Notes: generated by a model not told the origin, from the sequence alone. A DNA stretch of 64,000 nt from Mycolicibacterium lutetiense (GCF_017876775.1 NZ_JAGIOP010000002.1:2542001-2606000); one strand, 5' to 3'. Counted from the stretch's first letter, positions 15,708 through 26,970 are shown. Numbers and translations: made by a program.

Positions 15708-17468
15708 TCAGGCCTCGTTGTCGGCGCCGGCCTCCGTCCCATAGCGGCCCGCACTGAACATCGACGCCACCGCGCCGATCACCATCATCACGGCCGCGGC
15801 GGTGAACACCACCGTCAGGCCGGAATGGAAGGGTTCGGTGATCAGCTGCGGGAAGAACGTCTGCCCGGTGATGACGTCCGCGTTCACGCCCGGCTGGTGC
15901 AGCGCGTCGTAGGGCGCGAGCAGCTCGGCCATCGGGTTGTAGCCCAGGAAGGCTGCGAACAGGCTGCCGACCGGGGGCAGGTTCGCCACGTCGTGGGCCA
16001 CCGACGTCGAAACACCTTGCTGCGTCAGGCCGGTGGTCAACGCCGCGGGCAACGTGTTGGCCAGTCCGACGATCATCAGTGAGAAGAAGATGCCGATCGA
16101 CAGCGAGCTCCCGGCGTTGAAGAAGGTGGACCGCACACCGGAGGCCGCGCCACGTTGGTCGGCCGGCACGCTCGACATGATGGCCGCCGTGTTGGGGGCG
16201 GTGAAGATGCCGCCGCCGAGGCCGTTGAGGAACACCAGGATGGCGAACACCCAGTAGTCGAAGTTGACGGGGATGAGCAGGAGTGCGACGAAGGTGGCGG
16301 CCATCAGCAGCATGCCGCCGACAGTCAGTGGCCGCGCGCCGATGCGGTCGGAGAGCGACCCGGCGATCGGTGCGGCGACCAGGAACCCGACGGTGACCGG
16401 CAGCAGGTAGATGCCGGCCCACAGCGGGGTGGATTCGAAGCTGTAGCCGTGCAGTGGCAACCAGATGCCCTGCAGCCAGATGATGAGCATGAACTGCAGG
16501 CCGCCGCGGCCCACCGAGGACATCAGCCCGGCCAGGTTGCCCATCCCGAACGCCGCGGATTTGAACAGCCGGATGTCGACCATGGGTGACGGCACGTTCA
16601 GCTCGACGATGCAGAACGCCACCAGCATCAGCAGGCCGATGATGATGGAGCCCAGTACCCACGGATTGGTCCAGCCGGTGGTCGAGTCACCGTAGGGCTG
16701 GATGCCGTAGGTGATGCCGATCAGCAGCACCGTCAGGCCCAGCCCGAAGGTCAGCGTGCCGGCCCAGTCGAGCCGTCCGGCGGTGCGGACACCGAGTTCC
16801 TTGAGTGAGCGGTAGCTCCAGATGGTGCCGATGACGCCGATCGGCACACCCACCCAGAAGATGGCCTTCCAGTGCCATTCGGACAGGAATCCGCCGATCA
16901 GCAACCCGAGGAACGAGCCGGCAACGGCGGCCACCATGTTGGTGCCCAACGCCATTCCGCGCTGGTTGGCGGGGAAGGCGTCGGTGAGGATCGCCGACGA
17001 CGAGGCCATCAGCATGGCGCCGCCGACGCCCTGGATCACCCGCCAGCCGATCAGCCAGACCGCGCCGCCTCCGAGTTGGAACGGGTCGAAGGACAGCGCG
17101 ATCGCGGCCAGGGTGAAGACGACGAAGCCGAGGTTGTAGATGCGGACCCGGCCGTACATGTCGCCCAGGCGCCCGAACGGCACGACGAGCACCGCGGTCA
17201 CCACCAGGTAGCCCATCAGCATCCACAGCAGGTAGCTCACGTTGCCGGGGGCGAGCGGGTTCAGCCCGATGCCGCGGAAGATCGCCGGCAGCGAGATCAA
17301 CACGATCGACGCATTGACCGACGCCAGCAGGATGCCCAGCGTGGTGTTGGACAGCACCACCCACTTGTAGAACGGATGGTGCTGGTCGATCTGTTTGCGG
17401 CGGTCGGCGGTCTCGGCCCGGGCGGCGTCGCCCCCTGTCGGGGTGCCGAGTTCAGCTTCAGTCGTCAT
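15708..17468 (-). CDS. DHA2 family MFS drug:H+ antiporter (14-helix)
   Basis: 586 residues with about 14 membrane helices. The motif PFGRLGDMYGRVRIYNLGF (loop 2-3) is MFS motif A, and GVGGAMLMASSSAILTDAFP is near the drug-antiporter motif C. The EmrB/QacA-type DHA2 family exports drugs, dyes or lipids using the proton gradient. The substrate cannot be predicted. It is transcribed away from thiC, with 270 bp between the two starts. No regulator gene is adjacent. Confidence 0.92.
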   Translation of the reverse strand: MTTEAELGTPTGGDAARAETADRRKQIDQHHPFYKWVVLSNTTLGILLASVNASIVLISLPAIFRGIGLNPLAPGNVSYLLWMLMGYLVVTAVLVVPFGRLGDMYGRVRIYNLGFVVFTLAAIALSFDPFQLGGGAVWLIGWRVIQGVGGAMLMASSSAILTDAFPANQRGMALGTNMVAAVAGSFLGLLIGGFLSEWHWKAIFWVGVPIGVIGTIWSYRSLKELGVRTAGRLDWAGTLTFGLGLTVLLIGITYGIQPYGDSTTGWTNPWVLGSIIIGLLMLVAFCIVELNVPSPMVDIRLFKSAAFGMGNLAGLMSSVGRGGLQFMLIIWLQGIWLPLHGYSFESTPLWAGIYLLPVTVGFLVAAPIAGSLSDRIGARPLTVGGMLLMAATFVALLLIPVNFDYWVFAILVFLNGLGGGIFTAPNTAAIMSSVPADQRGAASGVRSTFFNAGSSLSIGIFFSLMIVGLANTLPAALTTGLTQQGVSTSVAHDVANLPPVGSLFAAFLGYNPMAELLAPYDALHQPGVNADVITGQTFFPQLITEPFHSGLTVVFTAAAVMMVIGAVASMFSAGRYGTEAGADNEA

Positions 17469-17627
17469 TCGGTGTTCGCATCTCAGATCGCTTCAGGGGC
17501 CGTATTCAGGGCCATCGGCGGCCCGAAACGTGCAAAACACATATGTTAGCTATGCAAATCAACGCGGAGCAACTCCCCGGGCGTCGAAATCGGAGACATC
17601 CGGTTCCCCCGGCCGCCGCGTCTGCGC

Positions 17628-17633
17628 TAGGTT
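17628..17633 (+). promoter_or_regulatory. Candidate -10 for thiC leader
   Basis: TAGGTT lies about 7 bases before the start of the predicted leader near 17640, so the transcript would begin just ahead of the TPP aptamer. Confidence 0.35.
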
Positions 17634-17646
17634 GGGGCTGCAAACC

Positions 17647-19376
<1,730 letters not shown>

Positions 19377-19383
19377 GGCCGAT

Positions 19384-20217
19384 GTGAACTTTCTGCCCTT
19401 GACCCCCGCGGGTGACACCCCGCTGCGGGTGATGACCATCGCCGGGTCCGATTCGGGCGGTGGCGCCGGGATCCAGGCCGACATGCGGACCTTCGCCATG
19501 CTCGGCCTGCACGGTTGCGTCGCGGTGACCGCGGTGACTGTGCAGAACTCGGTCGGCGTCAAGGGTTTTCACGAAATCCCCCTCGATGTCATCGCGGGTC
19601 AGATCTCGGCGGTCACCTCCGATATCGGGATCCAGACCGCCAAGACCGGCATGTTGGCCTCCTCGGAGATCATCACCACGATCGCCGAGACCTGGCGGGC
19701 CGAAGGACTGGGAGCAGTGCCACTGGTCGTCGATCCAGTGTGCGCCTCGATGCACGGCGATCCGCTGCTGCACCACAGCGCCCTGGACGCGCTGCGCACC
19801 GAGCTGTTCCCGCTGGCCACACTGGTCACCCCGAACCTCGACGAGGTGCGGCTGCTGGTGGATGTCGAGGTCGTCGACGAGGCCTCCCAGCGGGATGCGG
19901 CGCGCGCGCTGCATGCGCTGGGTCCGCAGTGGGCACTGGTCAAGGGTGGGCACCTGCGCTCGTCGTCGGCCAGTCCGGATCTGCTGTTCGACGGCTCGGA
20001 GTTCCACGAGTTCGCCGCGCCGCGGATCGACACCGGCAACGACCACGGGGCCGGCGATACTCTGGCCGCGGCGACGGCTTCTGCACTGGCACACGGCTAT
20101 TCGGTTCCCGAGGCAGTGGAGTTCGGCAAGGCGTGGGTGACCGAATGCATCCGGGCCGCCTATCCACTGGGCCACGGCCACGGCCCGGTGAACGCCCTGT
20201 TCCGGCTGCAGCCATGA
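19384..20217 (+). CDS. thiD: Hydroxymethylpyrimidine (phosphate) kinase ThiD
   Basis: 277 residues starting at GTG 19384. The N-terminal [20 protein letters not shown] is the HMP-P kinase signature, and [18 protein letters not shown] holds the catalytic Asp and anion hole of the ribokinase fold. [11 protein letters not shown] is also conserved. It phosphorylates HMP-P to HMP-PP for coupling by ThiE. The stop overlaps the next gene by 4 bases. Confidence 0.96.
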   Translation: MNFLPLTPAGDTPLRVMTIAGSDSGGGAGIQADMRTFAMLGLHGCVAVTAVTVQNSVGVKGFHEIPLDVIAGQISAVTSDIGIQTAKTGMLASSEIITTIAETWRAEGLGAVPLVVDPVCASMHGDPLLHHSALDALRTELFPLATLVTPNLDEVRLLVDVEVVDEASQRDAARALHALGPQWALVKGGHLRSSSASPDLLFDGSEFHEFAAPRIDTGNDHGAGDTLAAATASALAHGYSVPEAVEFGKAWVTECIRAAYPLGHGHGPVNALFRLQP

Positions 20218-20840
20218 ACCTCGACGCGATCGCCGGCGTCGCCCACGAACCCCAAGGGCCGGCGCAGGGAGTCGTCGTCCTCACCCACGGAGCGGGCGGC
20301 AATCGGGACTCGGCGATGCTGGTCAAGATCTGCGACGAATGGGCCTCACGCGGTTGGCTGGCCATCCGGTATGACCTCCCCTACCGCCGCCGCAGGCCCA
20401 AGGGACCACCGTCGGGATCGGCAGCAGGTGACCAGGACGGCATCGCCGAGGCGATCGCACTGGCCCGAAACCTCACCGACGGCCCCGTGATCGCGGGTGG
20501 GCATTCCTACGGCGGGCGGATGACCTCGATGGTCGCGGCGACCGGGGCGGGCCCGGACGTGCTGACCCTCTTCTCCTATCCGCTGCACCCTCCGGGCAAA
20601 CCGGAACGCGCCCGCACCGAACATCTGCCCGGCATCACGGTGCCCACGGTTTTTACCCATGGCACTTCCGACCCGTTCGGCACCATCGAGGAGCTCAGGG
20701 CGGCCGCCGCGTTGGTGGCCGGTCACACCGAACTCGTCGTCATCGACGGTGCCCGTCACGACCTCGGGTCCAAGACCCTGGATGTGCCGGCCCTCGCGGT
20801 GGACGCGGCACTGCGGGCAGTCGATATCGTCGAACCATGA
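20214..20840 (+). CDS. Alpha/beta hydrolase (dienelactone-hydrolase/KANL3-like)
   Basis: 208 residues. VVVLTHGAGGNRDS gives the oxyanion loop, GGHSYGGRM the nucleophile elbow (Ser in G-H-S-Y-G), FTHGTSDPFG the likely acid and DGARHDLG the catalytic His. The family includes KANL3/Tex30-like hydrolases of unknown substrate. ATG 20214 overlaps thiD by ATGA and the stop overlaps the next gene in the same way. It corresponds to the Rv0421c position. A thiamine-related role is possible but only suggested by its place. Confidence 0.87.
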   Translation: MNLDAIAGVAHEPQGPAQGVVVLTHGAGGNRDSAMLVKICDEWASRGWLAIRYDLPYRRRRPKGPPSGSAAGDQDGIAEAIALARNLTDGPVIAGGHSYGGRMTSMVAATGAGPDVLTLFSYPLHPPGKPERARTEHLPGITVPTVFTHGTSDPFGTIEELRAAAALVAGHTELVVIDGARHDLGSKTLDVPALAVDAALRAVDIVEP

Positions 20841-21391
20841 CCTATCCGCCCGGTCCCCCCGGCCCGCACGGCCCACCGCCTCATGGTTACCCGCCACCCC
20901 CGCCACAGCCGTATTCCACCGGCCCCGACCAGTTCTCGGCTCTACCTGAGAAATCCTCGGCGCTCAAGTGGGTGCTGCTCGCGGTCGTGGTGCTCGTCGC
21001 ACTCGTGGTTGCGGCCGGCGCGGTGTTCTACCTGGCCCGGGACCGTGGCGCCACCGAGGCCAGCCAGGTCCGCTCGGGTGATTGCCTGACCGAGATACCC
21101 GACAGCAGCCGGGTGTTGTACGTCAAGGCGGTGGGGTGCGATCAGCCGCACAAGGGTGAGGTGTTCGCGGTGCTGCCGCTGCCCGACGGGGAATTCCCTG
21201 GCGATTCCGCGGTGGTGAAGTACGCCGACAGGTGCGCCCCGGCACTCACCGAATATGCGCCTGATGCCAACTCGGATTCCGGGATCCAGCTGTTCGTCCT
21301 GTATCCGACCGCGGACTCCTGGCAACGTGGGGACCGCACCGTAACGTGCATCGCCACCAGCAAAAACCCCCGCACGGGGAAACTCAGGTAA
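20837..21391 (+). CDS. Single-pass membrane protein with Septum_form-like domain
   Basis: 184 residues. A Pro/Gly/Tyr-rich cytoplasmic start (MTYPPGPPGPHGPPPHGYPP) precedes one membrane helix (about 45-67) and an outer domain of about 110 residues with four cysteines: SGDCLTEI, VGCDQPHKGEVFAV, YADRCAPAL and VTCIATS. The spacing around CDQPHKGEVFAV fits the Septum_form domain of actinobacteria. It ends the thiC transcript in the Rv0420c position. The function is unknown. Confidence 0.8.
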   Translation: MTYPPGPPGPHGPPPHGYPPPPPQPYSTGPDQFSALPEKSSALKWVLLAVVVLVALVVAAGAVFYLARDRGATEASQVRSGDCLTEIPDSSRVLYVKAVGCDQPHKGEVFAVLPLPDGEFPGDSAVVKYADRCAPALTEYAPDANSDSGIQLFVLYPTADSWQRGDRTVTCIATSKNPRTGKLR

Positions 21392-21437
21392 CGCACTACT
21401 CTAGTCGCCGCTGAGTGCGCGGGCAGACACTCGGCAC

Positions 21438-22817
21438 ATGGTCGAGATTCAGCCGCGGACGGTGGCAGCCACCCTGCCGTTGGCCCCGCGCAACCCCCTG
21501 CGTTACCGACAGATGCTCAAGGCGCTGCGGTCGTTCACCGAGGGCCATCAGCAGCTCCGCGACGCCGGCGGTCCGGTCAGTCGTATGGTGCTGGGGCCGA
21601 GGTGGCTCGTCCCCCCGGCCCTGCTGATCACCTCGCCGCAGGGCGCGCGCGACGTCCTTGGTCGGCGCGATTCGGTCGCCGACCGAGGCGGCGCCCTCAA
21701 CATGGTCGATCTGCGCAAGCTGATGGGCGGCAACCTGCTCAATCTGCCGCATGAACGTTGGCTGCCGCGAAGGCGCACGCTGCAGCCGATGTTCACCAAG
21801 CAGAACGTGCCGCGCTATGCGGGGCACATGGCCGCTGCCGCTCAATCGGTTGCCGACGACTGGGGCGACGGCGCCACGATCGACCTGGATTCCGCCTGCC
21901 GCGCGCTCACGTTGCGGGCTCTGGGTCGATCGGTGTTCGGGCTCGATCTCGACGAGCGGGCCGAAGACGTGGGCCCGGCGCTGCGGGCGTCCCTGTCGTG
22001 GATCTCCGATCGCTCGACCCAACCTGTCAAACTCCCGCAGTGGCTGCCTACCCCCGGGCAGCGCCGGGCCAGGGCGGGCAATGCGCGGCTGCATGCGCTG
22101 GCCGGCGAGATACTCACCGCGGTGCGCACCGATCCGGACCGGGACGCTCCATTGGTGCGGGCCCTGATCGAGGCCCGCGACCCGGATACCCGACGACAAC
22201 TGACCGACGACGAAATCTGCCATGAGTTGGTGCTTTTCATGCTCGCCGGGCACGACACCACCTCGACCACCCTGTGTTATGCGCTGTGGGCATTGGGCCG
22301 CAATCCCGATATCGAGGAGCGGGTGTACGACGAGGTCGCGGCCCTGGGCACGCGGACGCTGACACCTGAAGATGTGCCGCGCCTTGGCTATACCGTTCAG
22401 GTTCTGCACGAAGCACTGCGGCTGTGCCCGCCCGGTGCCGGCACGCCACGGCTGCTCAATGAAGACATCACGGTCGACGGCTACCGCGCCGAGGCCGGCA
22501 CGATCGCACTCGTCAACTTCTATGTCATGCACCGTGACCCGGACCTGTGGGACGACCCGCTGTCCTTCGATCCGGGCCGCTTCAGCCTCGAACGTTCAGC
22601 CGGCCGGAACCGTTGGCAGTACCTGCCTTTCGGTGGCGGTCCACGGTCCTGCGTCGGTGACCACTTCGCCATGCTGGAAGCCACCCTGGCGCTGGCGACC
22701 ATCGTGCGTGAGGTCTCCGTGGCCTCCCTGCGCGACGACTTCCCGGTGGAGACCCCCTTCACCGTCATCGCCGCCGAGCCGATCCCGGCCCGCATCACGA
22801 GAAGGAGTACGCCATGA
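21438..22817 (+). CDS. Cytochrome P450
   Basis: 459 residues with all P450 landmarks: AGHDTTSTT in the I helix (about 248-256), EALRLCPP (ExxR of the K helix), FDPGRF and the haem loop FGGGPRSCVGDHFA with Cys405 as iron ligand. The length and the PERF-like FDPGRF suggest a CYP of the long-chain/steroid or fatty acid hydroxylating type, but the family number cannot be assigned by eye. It is coupled by ATGA to a DUF3303 gene. No ferredoxin gene is nearby. Confidence 0.93.
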   Translation: MVEIQPRTVAATLPLAPRNPLRYRQMLKALRSFTEGHQQLRDAGGPVSRMVLGPRWLVPPALLITSPQGARDVLGRRDSVADRGGALNMVDLRKLMGGNLLNLPHERWLPRRRTLQPMFTKQNVPRYAGHMAAAAQSVADDWGDGATIDLDSACRALTLRALGRSVFGLDLDERAEDVGPALRASLSWISDRSTQPVKLPQWLPTPGQRRARAGNARLHALAGEILTAVRTDPDRDAPLVRALIEARDPDTRRQLTDDEICHELVLFMLAGHDTTSTTLCYALWALGRNPDIEERVYDEVAALGTRTLTPEDVPRLGYTVQVLHEALRLCPPGAGTPRLLNEDITVDGYRAEAGTIALVNFYVMHRDPDLWDDPLSFDPGRFSLERSAGRNRWQYLPFGGGPRSCVGDHFAMLEATLALATIVREVSVASLRDDFPVETPFTVIAAEPIPARITRRSTP

Positions 22818-23083
22818 AATTCATCGTGCACTGGACTCAGTCGCAGGCGAACTACCGAGATGCGGTGGAGAAGTTCAAGCAGACCGGCGGCCAGGTTCCA
22901 GAGGGTGCGACGATGCTTCACCGTTGGTGGGGCATGAACGGCCAGGGATTCGCCATCGTCGAAACGGACGACGCCAAGGCCATGTTCGAGTCGGTGGCTG
23001 ATTGGAGCGAGTTCCTCACCTTCGACATCACGCCCTGCGTGGAAGACGCCGAGGCCGGCGAGGTGATCGCAAAGCTGTTCTGA
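22814..23083 (+). CDS. DUF3303 small protein
   Basis: 89 residues. MKFIVHWTQSQANYRDAVEKF, MLHRWWGMNGQGFAIVETDD and WSEFLTFDITPCVEDAEAG follow the DUF3303 pattern, an alpha/beta dimeric-barrel-like (ABM-type) fold. Such folds often handle small reactive or aromatic compounds. It overlaps the P450 stop by 4 bases, has a strong AGAAGGAG ribosome site inside the P450 gene, and is probably made in fixed ratio with it. Confidence 0.85.
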   Translation: MKFIVHWTQSQANYRDAVEKFKQTGGQVPEGATMLHRWWGMNGQGFAIVETDDAKAMFESVADWSEFLTFDITPCVEDAEAGEVIAKLF

Positions 23084-23298
23084 ACCCGACACGGTGCCAT
23101 CGTTCCGCCGCTAACCTCAGTGCCACGCAGCTAGGCTTTGCGTCACCAAGGTTAGAGATCTACGAGTCGTCGACGGCGGAAGGTGGCATCTGTCGCATGA
23201 ACGCTCGTTCTGGCAACGCCCACCCATATCGAAACCGGTTGTTCGACATGGAATTCGATGCCGACGATCACCCACACGGATAGGACAGCAAGAACCTC

Positions 23299-23595
23299 AT
23301 GAAGCTCTACATCGTCGGCGGCGTAGCTGCCGCAATGCTGGCCGGCGGGTTGATCGCCTCAGCGCCACCGGCCAGCGCCGGCTGCCAGTACGGGGGACCG
23401 GTGATCAGTAAGTGCGACGGGCCTGTGCAACCCGACGGAACCTGGCAGCGGTGCATGGGAACCTGGGGCTACGTGCCCAGCGGATTCAGTTCCCACCTGG
23501 TGCCGGTCAAGCGCTGCGATGTGATGGGCCCCGGCCACGAGATCGCTCCGGGGGATCTCCCGTTCGCCGACCCGCCGACGCGCATCGACGACTGA
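23299..23595 (+). CDS. Small secreted protein with CDGPVQPDGTWQRC motif
   Basis: 98 residues. A signal peptide (MKLYIVGGVAAAMLAGGLIASAPPASA) ends at an A-S-A cleavage site. The mature part has two cysteine pairs and the segment CDGPVQPDGTWQRC, found in a set of small mycobacterial exported proteins of unknown role. No lipobox is present, so it is likely released or held in the wall. The 215 bp before it hold no convincing gene. It stands alone between the P450 pair and the flavoprotein gene. Confidence 0.8.
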   Translation: MKLYIVGGVAAAMLAGGLIASAPPASAGCQYGGPVISKCDGPVQPDGTWQRCMGTWGYVPSGFSSHLVPVKRCDVMGPGHEIAPGDLPFADPPTRIDD

Positions 23596-23654
23596 GGGCA
23601 CCGCGCGACTGAGCCCTCGACAAAGTACCCGGTACCTGCGGTACTGTCTGCAGC

Positions 23655-25139
23655 ATGAGCCCCGGGGAATACGAGGCAGTCATCGTCGGCGCGGGATTCG
23701 CCGGCATCGGCGCCGCGATCCAGCTCAAACGGCTGGGCATCGAGAACTTCGTGATCCTGGATCGCGAGGATGACCTGGGCGGCACCTGGTACGTCAACCA
23801 CTACCCCGGCCTGGCCGTCGATGTGCCCACCACCACCTACTCGTACTTCTTCGAGCCGAATCCGAACTGGTCGAGGCTGTTTTCCACCGGCACCGAGATC
23901 AAGCAGTACGCCGACGGTGTCGCCGACAAGTACGACGTGCGCCGCCACATCCGGTTCAACACGACCGTAGACGGCGCCCACTGGGATGAAGAGGCCGCAC
24001 TCTGGCGGGTAACCGTGGCCGGTGGCGAGACCTTGAGCGCACGCTTCCTGCTCACCGCCACCGGCTTCCTGTCCCAGCCCCACACGCCTGACATCCCCGG
24101 CATAGCCGACTTCACCGGCAAGGTCATCCACACCACCGACTGGGACGACAGCTACCGGCCCGACCGCCGCCGGATCGCGATCATCGGCACGGGCGCCACC
24201 GCGGTACAGCTCATTCCCGAGCTGGCCCGCAAGGCCGCGGACCTGACGGTCTACCAGCGCACCCCGATCTGGGTCGTGCCGAAGATCGACCTGAAGTTCC
24301 CGGCGCAGGTACGCCGCCTGTTCGCCCGGGTGCCGGCCACCCAACGGGTGATCCGCACCGTCACCGACGCCATCTACGCATTCATGGTCGACACCGCCGT
24401 GCTCAAGCACCGGTACTTCCGGCGGTTCAACATCGCCGCGGCCGATCTGGCCAAGCTGCACCGGTTCGCCTCGATCCGCGACCCGGAACTGCGCCGCAAG
24501 CTGACCCCGGACTACGACTTCGGTTGCAAGCGCCCGACATTCTCCAACGGCTACTACCGGACGTTCACCAAACCGCACGTGCACCTGCAGGCCGATGGCA
24601 TCGAACGCATCGACGCGCACGGCATCGTCAACGCCGACGGCACCCGGACGGACATCGACACCCTGGTGCTGGCGACCGGGTTCGATCTGTGGGAGGCCAA
24701 CTTCCCGGCCATCGAGGTGATCGGCCGCGACGGCCGCAACCTCGGAAAGTGGTGGCGGGAAACCCGGTTCCAGGCCTACCAGGGCGTCTCGATGCCGTAC
24801 TTCCCGAACTACCTGAGCCTGGCCAGTCCCTACGCATTCCTGGGTCTGAACTTCTTCAACACCATGGAGTATCAGATGCGGCTGATGGTCCGCTTGTTCG
24901 GCGAGGTCAAGCGCCGGGAGGCGACTACGTTTGAGGTCTCCGAAGAGGCCAACACCCGTTATCTGGACCGGATGACCGAGGCGCTGGGGGAGTCGTTGTT
25001 CACCCTCGGAAACTGCGCATCAGCACGGTCGTACTATTTCAATCCGAGTGGCGAGGCAACGCTGCTCCGGCCGATGACGACCCGCCGGGCCGTCGCGGAA
25101 GCTTCACAATTCCCGTTGAGCGACTACACATTTGCCTGA
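23655..25139 (+). CDS. Flavin-containing monooxygenase (Baeyer-Villiger type)
   Basis: 494 residues. FAD-binding GAGFAGIGAA near the start, a second Rossmann motif IIGTGATAVQ (NADPH) and between them FTGKVIHTTDWD, which fits the Baeyer-Villiger fingerprint F-x-G-x-x-x-H-x-x-x-W-(P/D). These enzymes turn ketones into esters or oxidise sulfur; EthA of mycobacteria is a relative. Unlike long BVMOs it has no extra N-terminal domain. A small membrane protein gene follows after 16 bases and a double TetR regulator lies convergently, likely its controller. Confidence 0.9.
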   Translation: MSPGEYEAVIVGAGFAGIGAAIQLKRLGIENFVILDREDDLGGTWYVNHYPGLAVDVPTTTYSYFFEPNPNWSRLFSTGTEIKQYADGVADKYDVRRHIRFNTTVDGAHWDEEAALWRVTVAGGETLSARFLLTATGFLSQPHTPDIPGIADFTGKVIHTTDWDDSYRPDRRRIAIIGTGATAVQLIPELARKAADLTVYQRTPIWVVPKIDLKFPAQVRRLFARVPATQRVIRTVTDAIYAFMVDTAVLKHRYFRRFNIAAADLAKLHRFASIRDPELRRKLTPDYDFGCKRPTFSNGYYRTFTKPHVHLQADGIERIDAHGIVNADGTRTDIDTLVLATGFDLWEANFPAIEVIGRDGRNLGKWWRETRFQAYQGVSMPYFPNYLSLASPYAFLGLNFFNTMEYQMRLMVRLFGEVKRREATTFEVSEEANTRYLDRMTEALGESLFTLGNCASARSYYFNPSGEATLLRPMTTRRAVAEASQFPLSDYTFA

Positions 25140-25155
25140 TCAGAGAGGATCACAC

Positions 25156-25425
25156 ATGGCAGAGGGCAAGAACTCCAAGCTGGCCAAACTCATCGGCCTC
25201 AGCGTGGCCGGCGCCGGCATCTCACATTTCGTGAAGCCGCAGCTGTTCGAGTCGATCACCAAGCCGGCGTTCCCCAAGGACACGCAGAAGCACATCTACA
25301 CGAACGGCGGCATCGAGACCGCGATCGGCCTGGGCCTCCTGGTGCCCAAGACCCGCAAGCTGGCCACCGTCGGCACGCTCGGCTACGTGGCCTACCTGGC
25401 CGGCAACGCCGTCCGTAACCGGTAA
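25156..25425 (+). CDS. Small DoxX-like membrane protein
   Basis: 89 residues with two or three hydrophobic segments (about 8-22, 50-62 and 70-84). GAGISHFVKPQLFESITKPAFP and IYTNGGIETAIGLGLL resemble DoxX-family membrane proteins. GAGAGGAT before ATG 25156 sets the start; an in-frame ATG at 25132 overlaps the monooxygenase. It probably shares that gene's transcript. Its 3' end overlaps the convergent TetR gene by 34 bp. Confidence 0.78.
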   Translation: MAEGKNSKLAKLIGLSVAGAGISHFVKPQLFESITKPAFPKDTQKHIYTNGGIETAIGLGLLVPKTRKLATVGTLGYVAYLAGNAVRNR

Positions 25426-26639
25426 CGGCCCAGCAGGGTCAGGTCGAGCAGGACGGCGACGACGGCTCGGGCCTGCTCTGAATTCTGATAGTTCGTGAGC
25501 CGGCCCAAGTCGATCACCAATGCCATCGCCGCATGAACCGCGAAGCGCGCCTGCCCGGCACTCCACCGCGGGCGCACCGGCATCACGACCTCGACCCACG
25601 ATTCCACGGCCGCACGTTGCAGGTCGCGCAGGATCTTCTGGTCGGCGGGCGTCATGTTGAGACGTTCGGTGTAGTAGACGTAGTCGAGTTCGGGGCGGTC
25701 GAAGGATCGCGCCACGTAGTCGTCGATCAGGGCGCCCAGTGCCTGCTCCGGATCCATCGCCGCGCCGAGCACCTCGGCCATATCGGCCGACAGCCGGTCG
25801 GCCGCCCGCCGGAACCCCGCGGCCAGGATGTCTGACTTGCCGGAGAAGTACCGGTAGATCCCCGAGGCCGGCATTCCGACGGCGGCGGCGATGTCCTCCA
25901 TCGTGGTGTCGCGGTAGCCGTTCTGATTGAACAGCCGCATCGATTCGGTCAGCAGCGCTTCGTATTTCGTCGTGCCTATGGTGGGCGGCGGAGGCACCAC
26001 AGGATCCGCCGCGCCGGGAAATTCCGGCAACTCGGCCGCCAGCAAGGCGTCGCAGATATCGGCGAGCGTTTCGCGGATCTGGCCGGCGGGCAGCTTGGAC
26101 CGATGGTCGACGACGCTGCCGATCACGCCGAGCACCGCTGTCGACAGGGTCCAGCGGGCCCGCGAGCCGAGCTCGGGCCGCAATTCCATCAGTGGCCGGT
26201 GAATCCGCCGGTGCACCGTGCGCACCTGCGCGTCCAGGGTGCTCTGGTCCTCGCCGCGCAGATAGCGCGCCTCCCAGCGGTACAGCCCACCGGATTCGCG
26301 ATTAGCCAAAGCGGTGTCGCTGAGCGCCGCGACGATGAGGCGCAACCGCTCCCGCGGGTCGCCGTCGGCCTCGTCCGCGAACGCCGTTCCGTCGACAAGT
26401 TGCTGGCTGAGATTGAGCACCGCGTCGCGGAACAGTTCGTACTTGCTCGAATAGTGCCGGTACAACGCGGCCGCCGAGATCCCGACACGTGAGGCGATGG
26501 CCTCCATGCTCACGCCGTGGTATCCCAGCGTGCTGAAAGACTCGGCCGAGGCCCGCGCTATCTGGGCCTTTCGGTCTTTGGGACGGCGGCGCACCACACT
26601 GGCACCGCTGTCGATCGACCGGGGCGAGATGCGCGCCAT
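25392..26639 (-). CDS. Fused double TetR-family regulator
   Basis: 415 residues, about twice a TetR protein. Two helix-turn-helix domains are visible: IARASAESFSTLGYHG with ISAAALYRHYSSKYELF (about 26-72) and LLTESMRLFNQNGYRD with MPASGIYRYFSGKSDIL (about 228-275). Each is followed by a helical ligand-binding domain. A fused dimer could bind asymmetric operators or two ligands. It is convergent to the flavoprotein-DoxX pair and divergent from a small membrane protein gene 69 bp away, so either could be a target. Confidence 0.9.
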   Translation of the reverse strand: MARISPRSIDSGASVVRRRPKDRKAQIARASAESFSTLGYHGVSMEAIASRVGISAAALYRHYSSKYELFRDAVLNLSQQLVDGTAFADEADGDPRERLRLIVAALSDTALANRESGGLYRWEARYLRGEDQSTLDAQVRTVHRRIHRPLMELRPELGSRARWTLSTAVLGVIGSVVDHRSKLPAGQIRETLADICDALLAAELPEFPGAADPVVPPPPTIGTTKYEALLTESMRLFNQNGYRDTTMEDIAAAVGMPASGIYRYFSGKSDILAAGFRRAADRLSADMAEVLGAAMDPEQALGALIDDYVARSFDRPELDYVYYTERLNMTPADQKILRDLQRAAVESWVEVVMPVRPRWSAGQARFAVHAAMALVIDLGRLTNYQNSEQARAVVAVLLDLTLLGRYRLRTALPAR

Positions 26640-26708
26640 TCCGTCACCATAACGGACCGAACAGTCGGGTCAAAATAGTAGTTCGACAGAGAATAGGCGT
26701 TAACATAG

Positions 26709-26960
26709 ATGACATTGTGGCCAGATGGGGGTCAGGTGTTTGCCAGGTTGCGGAGGTTGCTGGCCTACCGCGTCGCCGTCGGCGAACTGATCGTCGTAGC
26801 TGTGGTGCTGGGCGTGCCGTATCTGTTGGTCGGTACCGTCTGGTCCGGGACGCACATCGACCATCTGCAATCGATGGGCGGCCTCGACGCGGTGGTGTCC
26901 TTCCTGGGTGCGATCGTCTCGTGGCCGGTGCTGTTGTTCGCGGACGTATGTATGACGTGA
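26709..26960 (+). CDS. Small membrane protein of unknown function
   Basis: About 83 residues with two hydrophobic helices (VGELIVVAVVLGVPYLLVGTV and GLDAVVSFLGAIVSWPVLLF). The hydrophobic frame and its short distance to a second membrane protein gene support coding, but the start is unsure: ATG 26709 lies only 2 bases after a TAACAT hexamer, and GTG 26736 is another option. No family is recognised. Confidence 0.55.
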   Translation: MTLWPDGGQVFARLRRLLAYRVAVGELIVVAVVLGVPYLLVGTVWSGTHIDHLQSMGGLDAVVSFLGAIVSWPVLLFADVCMT

Positions 26961-26970
26961 AGGGGGAACG

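Noticed and set aside
23197..23283. 28-codon frame between the DUF3303 gene and the small secreted protein
   Set aside because: Very short, charged, no ribosome site of good quality and no family; I cannot support it.
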